A stretch of DNA of 62,188 bases from Legionellales bacterium (lineage in GTDB: Bacteria > Pseudomonadota > Gammaproteobacteria > Legionellales > Legionellaceae): positions 1 to 62,188 of the forward strand of contig JAPLRK010000059.1 of assembly GCA_026399195.1 (NCBI GenBank), in the 5' to 3' direction. Below the pieces are notes generated by a model, which was not told where the DNA came from, ran no database searches, and was given only the letters and a program-made list of their open reading frames with translations. The position numbers and the translations under genes were made by a program. Within the stretch, counting starts at the first letter, position 1, and every line of letters starts with the position of its first letter. Shown here in pieces: positions 28,301-38,593 of the stretch.

Positions 28301-31300
28301 CTAACATAATCATCACACTGAAACCGATTGTTTTTGGGTGATAAAAGAACATTGAAAACACCAACAGAAATATCAGGTTGTGTCGATAGGGACAGGCAAA
28401 CAGCTTGACCATCACCTGGACTCAACTTAGATAACCATAGGCTTAACAGAAGATCATCCGACGCCAATACCCGAAGTTCTATCAAGACCTCGGTCAAGGC
28501 TCTTAAAGGCGCTGCCTGTACCACAACTTTGCTCACAACCTCGGGTGTTGGGTATTTTTTTATCAGTTGCAAGAGCTTGTCAGGATCATCTCGAAAGGCA
28601 CTGACATAAGCCATGAGAAATCCCTTAGCCTGATGAAGCCTAGGTTCATGTTGAAATATTTCCTCGAGAAGAGCGGGATGAGCGGTCTCCCAAGACGTAT
28701 CACAAACTTCCAATTTCACCTTCTTTGAAATCAACCACTGTATCGCCCGGAACACATGTTCATGCCGAGAGGATATCAGTTTGTCTATCAAATGGAGTCC
28801 TTTATCATCCATAGAATGAACATTAGCCCCTAAACTTACCAACTGGTCAGCAATAGCAAACCACTGTTCGACATTTGTGACATCCATCTCCCTTATCAAA
28901 ACAGCCTCAAGAATACTCTCTCGACGGCCCCCAGGAATTTGTTTTTGAATGAAATCAGGCCTCAATGTTCGTATCAAACCAGCCAGGGTATCCAGCGGAT
29001 GTACCCTTTTCAACACATCCATGAGATGACGCAAATTCGACAACTCTACATTAAAATAGTTGGTGATATAGGATGTCGCTTGAAGTGAAAGTCTCAACCC
29101 TTCCTGAGATTTCTGGGCGGTATAATCTAACAAACTCCAATTTTCATTGGCTCTAGCAAAAGCCTGAGCCAATCGTTCGCACTCCTCAATATCGGCGTCG
29201 GATAACTCATCACTGATTTTGGCCCGCCATTCAAATGCGGTGAAATCTTCCATTGGATGATCCGCGATATACTGAAAAGCGAGCTTTTTATGCGATAATG
29301 TTTGACGCAACAAAGTGATGTCTTGCTGTGCTGTCTCTCGTAAACTTGGCTGCAAGTATTGTTCAAAATAGGCCAATTTTTTTTCTGTCCCTTCACTCAA
29401 CCAGTCCAGAGACACATCGCCCTCCAATAAAGAGCGAAACTCCCCATTGAAGTAACGCACCTTCTCGATGATGCCTAAATAATCTTTATTCGTCTGAATG
29501 TCACGAGGGGGTAGACCTCCTAATAGCGTGTGTTGTGTAGTGGTCATCCAAATGTCAGGATACATACTGGTGTCCATCTCTGCCACCAGCTCTTCAGCTT
29601 CTTGTTGACTTAAGATCACACATTCAACATCGCCTGCGAGTTTTCGTCTAAACAACAAGGCATGAACTGGTTTCAAATAAGGTCCAATAAAAGTCGTTTG
29701 ACCTTCATAACTTTGATAATAATTGCGGGACACAAAAATACTCCCGAAGGCTGGGACTTCCTCTGGTTTAAGAGCACCTCTTTGGCACATAGCACTCAAA
29801 GTTAAAAACTGATCAGCTCTTTCAAAGTTCATCTTGTAACTACGCTCCGGCCAAGGGGTATAGGCAGCAGGGGCTAACAAGGGATTAAAAAATTGGAGCT
29901 CTGTCAACGCTTCACGATGCATTTCCACCTGGATCTGATTTTGCACTTCCACTTCTAAGCCTTGCTCTGATTGAGTTGGGCTCATATATGCAGGCTGACA
30001 TTGTGGTAGCGCCCCTTCCATGATTCGCGTTAAAGATTGGTTCAACACGCTTCCCTCATCAGGACTTGCCGGAGCTTTCAGACCTTCTAAAGTCTGAGTC
30101 CATTCCTCCATCAAGTGGGTACGAAGGCGCGTCAAAATATCTTCTGCGGGTTGCATGGTCGCAAGGCCACCATAGACTTTAAAAAAATCAGTTGAGGATG
30201 TTTCCACAAAAAATGATTTGAATGCTACCGCATACTGGTGTTTCAACTCAGCATCAGCTTCTGGTAAGGAGAGCAATCGATTCATGAAGTCTGCACGAAT
30301 GAGATTTTTCATTTTGGCTTGTGCGGCAGTAAATACCCCAAGCTGTAATTGACGCGTTTCATTCCCAACCATTTGAGAAACGATGGCATTCAGCGTTTGA
30401 CCCCTCATATTCGGAGGCACAATGATCTCAAGTTGTTGTTCATCTTGAAAACCACGCATCCTTAAGCAGCCTTGTAAAAAATTCTGCAATTCAGTTTCAT
30501 GGTCCACCAAAACCAACGCCTTGGCCGCGGCACCTTGCTTCAGATCCACCCCAATGATGTGGGATTGATCATAATAGGTGAACCGCTCATCAGGCGTACT
30601 TCCCCCCAATTTCGCATTCACCACGTCTGGATCCGTCGAACCAATCAGGATAGGTTCCGATCCTGCGACAAGAGGCAAAGCGCACAGCACATTATTCTCA
30701 TTAAAAAATTGAATATATTTCAAGGCGGTAGGCTTTGAAAATGGTGCTGGATGATTCCGGACATAAGTTGACAACAATTGTGCCACGTCTAAGTTACTGA
30801 TCCCTTTAAACGAGGCACAAATATCAATAATAGCTCGGACGGACTCCCCTGCCCCTATCCGACCAAATAATCCTTCCAACAATTCTTGTGGTGTGTTGTG
30901 CCCCACTTCGCGAACTATCGTACGCTTTTCTTCCAACAAACTCACGATGAAGCCATCGGTTGCGGCCGAGGATTGTTTCTGATAAAGAAGATCTTGATGG
31001 TAAGTAGCGCTGTTAGATGGCGTCCCTGTGAGACCTTGTACTGAACGATAAAACGACACATGATTAAAAGCATCGGAATGTAGAATCTCACTTTCCACAT
31101 GAATCTGCGGTAAAAGATCGGTCTTCAAAACCTCACAAATCAGATTTTTATTTTTTGCCAAAAGCGGAAACACCAAAGCAAACTGTTGTTCATCATCCAA
31201 TCGAAGTTGACTTAAGAAAAAGGGTAAAGTTGGATCAAATCCTCTGAATCCTCGGGCCGTTGGCGTATTATCCATTTGACCCAAACCCGGATCTTTTTGT

Positions 31301-34300
31301 AACTCCAACCTCGCTTGAGTTTGAAGTTGTTGAAGGACCTTTTTCAATAAAATCGGTCGAAAACCATCCAGTAACAACATTTGAATGCTAAAATTCATCG
31401 CTTCCAAATAGTTCCCAAACCGACTGCGCTCACTCGGGACATTATTCGCCACATAAGGAATCGCCACACCATCTTCGAGACGCTCATGAGATGGGCCATA
31501 ATGCTCGCATAACTTGCGTTTTAAAGTTTGAGGCAGAAGTCGACTCACTTGTTCTTTATAAAGTGCTAAAACGGTTTGCGTTCGTGAATCACTTCTCAAC
31601 ACAAAATCAGGGATCTCTGTGCCCTCATTCGCCAAATAGTGACGTAATTGTGCGCGTGTGGCGTTAGTCAATGGCGGAACCATTTTTCTAAACGTCAAGT
31701 TCATGGGGCTTGCTCTGTGAGATAATAATGCATCGATCAACTGCCCCATGACAGCTTCCCACTCTGCATCTGTTATCAATAATGGGTTGTTTTCTAAAAG
31801 AGACGTGAGTGTTTTCCCAGGGAAAGCGGGGCCTAAGGGAACGTTATCAAAAAATCGATATAACTCCACACACTCAGCAATCAAACTCGTGGACACCGAC
31901 CGTTGCCCCCCCAGCGTGTAATTTAGTTTTTTCTTCACCAACAACGCTTGATGAACCTCATCCATCACCACATCAGCACTGGTTCTAAACAAAGAAACCA
32001 TTTTTCCCAACCATTCTATTTGACTAGCCCAGATCTCTCGCTCTTTAGGATCTTCAGGACGGTTCAGCGTCAGCTCCACATATTTGAGTTCGAGCGACTG
32101 CACCGAATCCCCCGTGGTCACCAAATAATTTTTATTCACCATCACATCGATGAGTTTAGAATATAGAAATTGGAGGCTTTCTGGGGTGCAACTGCTGTCC
32201 CTATTGAACTCAAAGGGGACCGCTTTTTGATCAAATAATCGCTCTGAGGTGCTGGACAAATCCACACAATTGGTTTCAAATAATGCTCGGGGCACTTCTA
32301 CCACGACCAAGTTGTTTCCAGTCGCTTTCTTATGCGCAAGCGCTGGTAAAATCACCTTCGATTTACCACCCCCCATGATGATTTTTTCAATCACCTGAAC
32401 ATAGGCAAATGGATCACAATCTGGTGCTTTCAACAAACGATTGATGGCCAAAATTTGTTGTGGCCGCAATAACACTTCTTCAAGGGATTGCATGGTTGCC
32501 AACGCAGGCTCCGTCCCATAGTCCACTCGATCTTCCGTCAACAATTCATGCGCCACTTGTTGCAATGCAGAGGCTGAGGGCGTGTCCCCTAACGCATCGA
32601 TTACCTCTAAAAATCGCCTCAAACTCTTGAGCCTGACATCGCAGGCCATATGATGGCTAAAACCTGTATGTAACTCCGCCACTTCAGGTTCTGTCAAGCC
32701 CGTATCTTGTGCATAGATAGCCGCATCGGCTTTAAAATATAGCGCCAATAAGTGTTTTTCATTGAGAGGTGCTCGAACTTCCCCCTCAATTTCCAATTCG
32801 CGGTGACGTTTTTTGCCAGAATCTAATGGCCCACTATTGGCTAATCGGATCAACTCATCTTTTTGTGTACTGACAAGGCGCTCTAACCTATCAATAAAGA
32901 TCTGAGTCTTTCTTTTCAACACGCCATGAAGATCTTTAGAAGAAAGAAGCTCAGCTGCGATCCGCTTCATGTCCTGCAGCGCTTGACTTTGTTCAGCGCC
33001 AGCCCTTCGCTCTGAATCACTAAGGACTTGGTACCCTGCCTCAATCGGACGTGTCGGTGGCATTCCAAAAATGGTAGCCGCTGCTTGATATTGTTCAGCC
33101 AACGCTCGAAAACGCCCAACTTTCGCAGCCTCAAGCCCTAGCGTATCGATCAAAGGCTTCACACCAAAGTCTTGAACCACAAAACAAGGGCTCGCCACCA
33201 TAGGAGCCTTAGATTCTGACATGTCAATGGATAATTTGTCTAAAATGTCACTACTTCTAGACAAGGTTTCGCTCATTTTATGTTGGGCTTGATAAATTTC
33301 TAGCGAAGGAGATGGGAGCAACGCCGCCTGTATTAGTAAATTGTTACCATGTTTCATCCCCCAATAACCTCTCACAAAAGCTTCACGATTCTGTGAGATT
33401 CGATATAAGATATTCACCAAATAAGTCGCCTTATCCTCTTGTTGATGCATCGGTACGTATCGGTGTGCTATCAGATGACAGGAGCAGAAATCTACCAACA
33501 GCGCTCGCTCTCTGGTGGCATCCGGAGAAACCATCCATTGATAATAAATGGGGAAGTTCAGAAGCCAAGTGGCATCGGTCATATCAGAATCCAATGCTTG
33601 CAACGCTTTCTCAATCTCTTCTGGCGTGGTAGGTCTAATACTTGTGTCATCCCACCACGTGTCGATTTTCACCCGTTCATCAAGGGACAAGATGATTTTC
33701 GATCGATCCAACGTTATCTGATGGGGTATGCCTAAATCAATCGGCACCAACTCTACTTCAGTATGATGCGCTCGTATACGCACTTCTTTTCTTAATAAGG
33801 ATTCAGCCTCAGCCAATCGTTTTTCATAACGGGTGATTAATGCAGCATCGATGCCCCCTGAGGATCTTAAGACCTCATATTCTTTTCTTAAGAGTTTCAA
33901 ACGACGCAATTCTGGCTCCAACGTCAGCTCTAACCATTCATACCCCAAAGCACCTACCGCTTTGGATTCCCCTTCGGCTGCTAAAGGCAGATTGAAATGG
34001 TAGTAATCCAACAAACTTTTCTTTTCAGAAAGGTTCAAATGAAAACCATGTTCTAAATGTCGGTGCATGTTTTGATAGCGCGAATAGAGTTGATAAAGTG
34101 AGTCATTTAACCCCTGGTAAAAATCATGTCGTTCTTCCCAACACTTGTCCTGATAAATGCCATCGGGTGATCCCATATCAAAGTTTCTAGGAGGAAACGA
34201 AATCACCTGATTTGGCGTAAAGGCCGCGGTATACAATGACAAAGCTTTCAACTGACAAGCCACATAAGAGGGGGTTGAAATGGTCGTTTTCTCATCCTCG

Positions 34301-37300
34301 GCCTTGATGTTTCGAGGAATGGATTGCATGATCCATTGTAACAGGGTCAACTCCTCATAAGTGCCCTTCAACCCATTGAGGCGTTTTGCTAAATCTTCAA
34401 GAACAGCCCAAGCTTTTTCAGGCTGATGATTGCCCAAATACACATAGCAAAGATACAAGGCATCCTTCGAGGTCTCGGGAAGCAGTTGCCCTTCCTCGTC
34501 AAGAGGAATGCTTATCAATTGCCCGGTTCTTGAAAACTGCTCTGGCAAAAGTGGTTCTATTTGTCCCTGTATTTCTTCCTTAACCACGGCGGCTGAAATT
34601 TCATTGGAGACATCCAACTTTAAGAGATAAAATTCAGTATCAGCATCAGGTTCACCTGTGCTGATGAATTGCTGTTTTGGTAAATAGCAAACCTTTTGAT
34701 GCGTGAGCTTATCCTCAAAGACCAGGTTGGGTAAAATCATTGAAAGGGGCTGATTGACCATGACCAAAGAAGGTTGATTCTCCACATGAATGACCCACTG
34801 ACCTGCTTCCTCTCTTGCCAATAAAGTCAGTCCTATCCGTGGCATCTTAATTTTAAATTGGTCACGATTCTGGCTCACAAGGATAAATGATGGATCCTCA
34901 AAATCCGAAAAGAAATCATGAAACATCGTGTTACCGGTACACAACCTATCATTACCGCCGGCGCCCCCCTGAGTCTTTCTGATTTCTAGAGCTTCCCAAC
35001 GATCAGAAAGACCTTGGGCGAAAACATAACTCGGGGTATCTTTTTGAATAAGAAGCATCTTTCGAGAGGTGTCACAATTCACCCAAATTTGATTCTCACG
35101 CTCTGATAGGATCGCAGGAAAAGGCAACTTAATGGTTCGAGTGGAGAAGCCAAAAGCCCTGTTTTGTTCATCACTCAAATCATGAAGCTCATACCATTCC
35201 GTCCGGACACCATCAGACAAAAGCTTTTGAACTCTGGGCTTCATGCCCTCTGCCTCTCGAATAAAACGACAAGGAGGATCCCCTATTTCCGTTATCAAAC
35301 CATCACTTGAAACAAAACAGGGGGTCTTCGACTTAAGTTTTAAATAGGGCATGACCGGATGATTTAAAATATCCAGAGGCACCGCACAACAAGCCATCCC
35401 ACGAGCATTGAACATCAAGCCACGCAACGCATCCATCTGATAAGTTTCTAAAACTGCCCCTTTCTGCACCCTGACGTTGTATACTTTAGGGCTACCCATC
35501 ACCTCTCGAGGCTCTTCCACACATTCTCCAAATCCCAACAAAGTCAAGGTTGGACCTAGCAGACGAGCCAGCACCTTGGGATCACTTTGTGAGACCATAC
35601 ATTGATAGTCATATATTTTTTCAGCCATCCCAAACTGTGTGTCGGTGTCATCGATAGTGGATGAACTCGTCGCCAACATGACGAAATAAGACGGTAATGC
35701 CGCCTCAAGCACTGCGGGACGTACTGGGAGTAACACGCCTTTGTGACGGGAGATGGTGGTTAAAAAATGATATTGGTGCAGGCCATGCTTGATTTCTGGC
35801 GTCACATGCATCGCATCAGCACTCAGCATAGAAGCCAATCGTTTTTGTAAATGTTCTAATCGTTGAGAAGGCTTTGGACTGAAATAATAATTGGCATCAT
35901 AAGTATCAACCCAATAGGCCAATCGGATGAAAAAAAGCGATTGCTGAGAGGTATACCCACGATCTGCAAAATGGGTGAGGCCTAACTGAATGAAACGGTC
36001 CATTTGTGCAAAAAATCCTTCTCGATTTTTGCGCAATTCTTGTATCAACAAACCTGGTTCAAAAAGATTAGCCTCAAGATATTTTTGAGCCTCTACAGAT
36101 CCCAACCGACTCAAATCACGTTGAAAATAGTCAAGCGTTAATTTGATTTGATGGTGTGGTGAAATCCTCAATTGGAACAATTCCCGTGAGAGAGCCTCGG
36201 AGGGTGCAATTTGCCTTTCAGAAAGCCTATCTTTGGCTTGAGCATCCAAACTCGTCGCTGTGGTGGCACTCATGTCACTTGGGAAGACTTGGATATGATT
36301 CTCTGTACGAAGTTTTCCTCGTGGGCCATGCTCATGGTTGGAATGACGATATTCAATATTCAAAGCCCGTTGGTAGGGTGAATCCTCTGGAAGTTTATAA
36401 ATGTGCTCATTGAGCACTTCTTTCTGGACTGAATTATAGACAGTAGCACCCGTACTATTGAGCCAAATGTTTAATTCGCCTCCCTGCATATAGTGCTGTA
36501 ATATTGGCTGCGGGACCTCACAAGCGGTCATTAAAAACCCTTTCATGAGATCATAACAACACTTGTCAGTCCATCGTTGTAACTCCATTTTTTCGACCAA
36601 GGGTTGATACTCTGCAAGGGATCTAAAGCGCTGAAAATCGTTCAAGAAACAATAGACTTCTCTTAAGTTGCGACGCTCGATAGCTTCTGCTAACTCTGGG
36701 AGCCGTGGTGGAACATAATGCTCTAATAACTTCCGTTTGATCGCAGGCTCTGATGCAATCAGTTCTCGAAAATAATCACAATAATTTGGGTTTCGATAAG
36801 ATGAATATAATGATCTGATTTCTAAAAGTCGTTCATCCAACATCGGCTGATGAGTGCCATAATAAGGATTCGTTTGATTGCCATAAAAAAATCTCCCTAT
36901 GGTTGAGCCCACAAACTCATGCAGCATAGGAGAACCATCGTGAATCGGTGCCAATCTGATCACTTGTTCAACAACACCCAACACGCTTAAGCTCACCACC
37001 AACATCCTCGGCACAAGGGCCGTAGATGCTACTTTTTTACAGGCGTCTAGATAATATTCCTGCAATCCTGCGATGGACTCCAAAAACTCGGCTTGCCCAC
37101 CCTGGGTGACTACACGATAGAAGGCACTAGGGTCAAATTCTCTGGAATTCCTCAAAGGAAGTTGGGAAAATACGAACTCCAGTCGCTCGATGATGGCTGC
37201 ATCGTGTTCTCCGCTCTTAAGGTCGGCACACTCCCTTAGTAAATTTTGCAACTCCCTCATCAGATGCTCATCCCCTTTTAAGGCCTCACGAGAGATGACA

Positions 37301-38475
37301 ACCATTCTTTGTGCCACTGGCATGGTTAGCCTCATCGAAGCTCTAAGCGTCATTGGCAATGCCGGGAGCATAAACGTAGAAACGGTGGGCTTTGATTCCA
37401 TCTTTTTGGGAGGAACAGGAAGCACTATGGCTCGCCCCCCCGCTCGGTCCAAGCTATCCTGATAAGATTGTAATACCGCTCGACGATCGGCAACATAAGC
37501 ATCAGAAAACAACGGAGGCAGAAGATTTAACATGCGACGCATCGTCTGCATGGAACGTTTGATGAGCGTTTGCACACGCTTATCCCCTAACTCACCCTTT
37601 CTGTACATTTCACGAACGTAATCATCTAGAGCATACTGTTTGAACTCATAGATAAATCGTTGATACTCAAGCGTTGAGGGGAATTGACTTTTAACCATTT
37701 GATGAATAGAACGTTCAGTACAAGTTCCTGATAATTGTCCAGCGGTTAAGGCATGTTTCACCTCATCGATCATAGGGATGAGTTTACCCTTTAAAAAACT
37801 AATTTTAGGAATCACCTCTTCATACAAGCGTTTTCCATCAAAAGGTTTCTCTTTTTTTGAACTGAGATCACGGACTTGTGGCCTCATGAGATCTCGAAGA
37901 TAACTGGCTAGTTGCTTTTCACTGATAGGCTCTGGTATTTCATAAGCCTGGACAGGACAATACATCTCACGTTCACGCGTCGATTTTCTCTCATGGTATT
38001 GAATCCCCTCGCCTGCATTATAGATATAAAACACAAGACCCGTCGGTGTCCGCTTAAATTGATACACCATCGCATGAGCATTGTTTTTATTGTTCCAACC
38101 CCCTGGAAATGAGAGATAATCACCTGTTTTTAAATGGGTTAACAAATCACGAGCCATCGACTCCGAAAAAGACTTCAGAGCCATCTTCGCATCCGGCTCA
38201 GGCAGACCCCTTAACCGCTGCATCTCCCGCTCGATCCCAACCAATCCATGGATGCGCATTTTCACCGCTGACATTTCAGGAGAAAGTGATTTTCCACGGG
38301 CTAATTGCGCACAATATCCGTCAAAATAACCAACTGTTCGTTCAAATAAATTACGCTCTAGTCCAAATGAACCTGCAAGAAATGGGTCAAGTTGGATATG
38401 CGCCAAAAGAGAGGCATCCATCGCGGCAGTTGGTGAAAATGTTTTACCTAATGCTGTACCCTTTCTACCTGGCAT
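25360..38475 (-). CDS. Giant DUF3638/DUF3645-like ATPase-fold protein
   Basis: One uninterrupted frame of 4371 codons. ATG 38475 is preceded by GGAGAG at good spacing; the TTG at 38490 overlaps that site. Residue numbers are approximate. N-terminal: a segment with NNAHAMVYQF and YIYNAGEGIQYH (130-170), unrecognised. Near 2010-2680: an SF2-helicase-like core resembling DUF3638 plus DUF3645, with LRPQQILAINRLL, Walker A IIMGGGKSKVILP (about 2035), Walker B-like DVVMDEVHQALL (about 2175) followed by NYTLGG, motif-III-like LTGTPSN (about 2490), and YYDQSHIIGVDLK then GCLRMRGF (2640-2675). Near 3215 an ankyrin-like unit (LVSLGANVHSMDDKGLHLID), then about 900 residues of Leu-rich helical repeats. 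Near 4180-4210 PAPAPR repeats, then two hydrophobic stretches (4295-4350) and a Pro/Lys-rich tail. No signal peptide. Known relatives are huge eukaryotic proteins and, I believe, some Legionella/Chlamydia-type proteins of unknown function. It may be an effector or a defence ATPase. Confidence 0.85.
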   Translation of the reverse strand: MPGRKGTALGKTFSPTAAMDASLLAHIQLDPFLAGSFGLERNLFERTVGYFDGYCAQLARGKSLSPEMSAVKMRIHGLVGIEREMQRLRGLPEPDAKMALKSFSESMARDLLTHLKTGDYLSFPGGWNNKNNAHAMVYQFKRTPTGLVFYIYNAGEGIQYHERKSTREREMYCPVQAYEIPEPISEKQLASYLRDLMRPQVRDLSSKKEKPFDGKRLYEEVIPKISFLKGKLIPMIDEVKHALTAGQLSGTCTERSIHQMVKSQFPSTLEYQRFIYEFKQYALDDYVREMYRKGELGDKRVQTLIKRSMQTMRRMLNLLPPLFSDAYVADRRAVLQSYQDSLDRAGGRAIVLPVPPKKMESKPTVSTFMLPALPMTLRASMRLTMPVAQRMVVISREALKGDEHLMRELQNLLRECADLKSGEHDAAIIERLEFVFSQLPLRNSREFDPSAFYRVVTQGGQAEFLESIAGLQEYYLDACKKVASTALVPRMLVVSLSVLGVVEQVIRLAPIHDGSPMLHEFVGSTIGRFFYGNQTNPYYGTHQPMLDERLLEIRSLYSSYRNPNYCDYFRELIASEPAIKRKLLEHYVPPRLPELAEAIERRNLREVYCFLNDFQRFRSLAEYQPLVEKMELQRWTDKCCYDLMKGFLMTACEVPQPILQHYMQGGELNIWLNSTGATVYNSVQKEVLNEHIYKLPEDSPYQRALNIEYRHSNHEHGPRGKLRTENHIQVFPSDMSATTATSLDAQAKDRLSERQIAPSEALSRELFQLRISPHHQIKLTLDYFQRDLSRLGSVEAQKYLEANLFEPGLLIQELRKNREGFFAQMDRFIQLGLTHFADRGYTSQQSLFFIRLAYWVDTYDANYYFSPKPSQRLEHLQKRLASMLSADAMHVTPEIKHGLHQYHFLTTISRHKGVLLPVRPAVLEAALPSYFVMLATSSSTIDDTDTQFGMAEKIYDYQCMVSQSDPKVLARLLGPTLTLLGFGECVEEPREVMGSPKVYNVRVQKGAVLETYQMDALRGLMFNARGMACCAVPLDILNHPVMPYLKLKSKTPCFVSSDGLITEIGDPPCRFIREAEGMKPRVQKLLSDGVRTEWYELHDLSDEQNRAFGFSTRTIKLPFPAILSERENQIWVNCDTSRKMLLIQKDTPSYVFAQGLSDRWEALEIRKTQGGAGGNDRLCTGNTMFHDFFSDFEDPSFILVSQNRDQFKIKMPRIGLTLLAREEAGQWVIHVENQPSLVMVNQPLSMILPNLVFEDKLTHQKVCYLPKQQFISTGEPDADTEFYLLKLDVSNEISAAVVKEEIQGQIEPLLPEQFSRTGQLISIPLDEEGQLLPETSKDALYLCYVYLGNHQPEKAWAVLEDLAKRLNGLKGTYEELTLLQWIMQSIPRNIKAEDEKTTISTPSYVACQLKALSLYTAAFTPNQVISFPPRNFDMGSPDGIYQDKCWEERHDFYQGLNDSLYQLYSRYQNMHRHLEHGFHLNLSEKKSLLDYYHFNLPLAAEGESKAVGALGYEWLELTLEPELRRLKLLRKEYEVLRSSGGIDAALITRYEKRLAEAESLLRKEVRIRAHHTEVELVPIDLGIPHQITLDRSKIILSLDERVKIDTWWDDTSIRPTTPEEIEKALQALDSDMTDATWLLNFPIYYQWMVSPDATRERALLVDFCSCHLIAHRYVPMHQQEDKATYLVNILYRISQNREAFVRGYWGMKHGNNLLIQAALLPSPSLEIYQAQHKMSETLSRSSDILDKLSIDMSESKAPMVASPCFVVQDFGVKPLIDTLGLEAAKVGRFRALAEQYQAAATIFGMPPTRPIEAGYQVLSDSERRAGAEQSQALQDMKRIAAELLSSKDLHGVLKRKTQIFIDRLERLVSTQKDELIRLANSGPLDSGKKRHRELEIEGEVRAPLNEKHLLALYFKADAAIYAQDTGLTEPEVAELHTGFSHHMACDVRLKSLRRFLEVIDALGDTPSASALQQVAHELLTEDRVDYGTEPALATMQSLEEVLLRPQQILAINRLLKAPDCDPFAYVQVIEKIIMGGGKSKVILPALAHKKATGNNLVVVEVPRALFETNCVDLSSTSERLFDQKAVPFEFNRDSSCTPESLQFLYSKLIDVMVNKNYLVTTGDSVQSLELKYVELTLNRPEDPKEREIWASQIEWLGKMVSLFRTSADVVMDEVHQALLVKKKLNYTLGGQRSVSTSLIAECVELYRFFDNVPLGPAFPGKTLTSLLENNPLLITDAEWEAVMGQLIDALLSHRASPMNLTFRKMVPPLTNATRAQLRHYLANEGTEIPDFVLRSDSRTQTVLALYKEQVSRLLPQTLKRKLCEHYGPSHERLEDGVAIPYVANNVPSERSRFGNYLEAMNFSIQMLLLDGFRPILLKKVLQQLQTQARLELQKDPGLGQMDNTPTARGFRGFDPTLPFFLSQLRLDDEQQFALVFPLLAKNKNLICEVLKTDLLPQIHVESEILHSDAFNHVSFYRSVQGLTGTPSNSATYHQDLLYQKQSSAATDGFIVSLLEEKRTIVREVGHNTPQELLEGLFGRIGAGESVRAIIDICASFKGISNLDVAQLLSTYVRNHPAPFSKPTALKYIQFFNENNVLCALPLVAGSEPILIGSTDPDVVNAKLGGSTPDERFTYYDQSHIIGVDLKQGAAAKALVLVDHETELQNFLQGCLRMRGFQDEQQLEIIVPPNMRGQTLNAIVSQMVGNETRQLQLGVFTAAQAKMKNLIRADFMNRLLSLPEADAELKHQYAVAFKSFFVETSSTDFFKVYGGLATMQPAEDILTRLRTHLMEEWTQTLEGLKAPASPDEGSVLNQSLTRIMEGALPQCQPAYMSPTQSEQGLEVEVQNQIQVEMHREALTELQFFNPLLAPAAYTPWPERSYKMNFERADQFLTLSAMCQRGALKPEEVPAFGSIFVSRNYYQSYEGQTTFIGPYLKPVHALLFRRKLAGDVECVILSQQEAEELVAEMDTSMYPDIWMTTTQHTLLGGLPPRDIQTNKDYLGIIEKVRYFNGEFRSLLEGDVSLDWLSEGTEKKLAYFEQYLQPSLRETAQQDITLLRQTLSHKKLAFQYIADHPMEDFTAFEWRAKISDELSDADIEECERLAQAFARANENWSLLDYTAQKSQEGLRLSLQATSYITNYFNVELSNLRHLMDVLKRVHPLDTLAGLIRTLRPDFIQKQIPGGRRESILEAVLIREMDVTNVEQWFAIADQLVSLGANVHSMDDKGLHLIDKLISSRHEHVFRAIQWLISKKVKLEVCDTSWETAHPALLEEIFQHEPRLHQAKGFLMAYVSAFRDDPDKLLQLIKKYPTPEVVSKVVVQAAPLRALTEVLIELRVLASDDLLLSLWLSKLSPGDGQAVCLSLSTQPDISVGVFNVLLSPKNNRFQCDDYVRVLKTHRSLLNDLNLTMVMQATKDLPASSEAVVSLLELVLGCDYSKEVLIVEIVSRLLVIDPVSAVGLWETFVSRLNWAHLSCESLVYLLKSLPEKIVDGLPESPGFVKNLNIMLATLYRASEYSTLQKLLSSKRKMLKFEQLLHFLSFRTSPQMQELLPDVVLHEDATDEVLQRVLQSMETPVIAKVMRALLSKPNLTEGIITQVIQRAAKDPIDVYTELLKQPHITRDHLSVMLDSIYLMRSSPCFLLQRVLNHPKANEAVLHQVISVALENHHRFPMSLLWKEISLGNWTECSVDLIKAMLLKLKEEDLKTLLTSRSFHPKCKRLRDKLLRTRDLDFYGKILGFPELNWEAADLCTMVEYSSDYPRSDAEYSKILQEFLRHPAANHSVLRDATMKVLYRNSQGMTDFWEVFLLEKWWELDAETLGTVFSYIPKRYFLRLLESIEPGNIHETHREELLNKMIERRDASVYYQLLGCPVLNIESNYLIKMLDSPNLERVLPLIVEYKTTNREVLDHIIKVMGEPTVELARALCRQPLVQLNDELISRFCQSIHYGIGNWLLSEQVAILKSNHLRTLVGHLSPPSPYDDSEAWMTLIQHPAADQGVLEEVLKVLQDAPEAVWQALIHHEALKVSPTLVFDFLRSQLFADPNRREQLLNQLMSFGNASLYRQMLSNEDVPLTQRDLLGLVTRGGVEMRSVLPEIIHHSASSKTVMREILTVMGEPTDEVIQALLSENQFYTDKALVEALHQSFREDRREGFLGFLKTLRKGGSKVVLLDVEHLITPPPSPAPAPRPAPAPRPAPAPRPGPAPRPGPAPLSPGVDESIILPPTPTAITDPTPTRVDPSKVGKVGFFHDPNKPVDALVDVPGHAILDPTTVSPGLPDEILAKKKKILKEPDFVQPAVSYSFAFKCLVSLAVVSTVALLVGLFILSTLYGGVGLAVVGAVVVGGGLAKKYGFYSPTPKPSPPTPDKKPEPDQAK
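25853..25942 (-). repeat. Five 18-bp tandem repeats, coding
   Basis: Five 18-base units (plus-strand form GGTGCCGGTGCAGGACGC) start at 25853, 25871, 25889, 25907 and 25925. They encode the PAPAPR/PGPAPR hinge of the giant protein on the minus strand. The period keeps the frame. Confidence 0.9.
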
Positions 38476-38593
38476 AGAGTGACTCTCCAAGACATATTAT
38501 TCGAGACGACATCATACCATAATATTAGGACACCTTGCTCAAAATGCAAGCCAATGGAATTGGCCAGATCCTTATTTAGAAGCATTTTAAATC

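Noticed and set aside
29127-29396. Small frames inside the giant gene, both strands
   Set aside because: They are shadows of a single long coding frame and have no independent motifs or ribosome sites.
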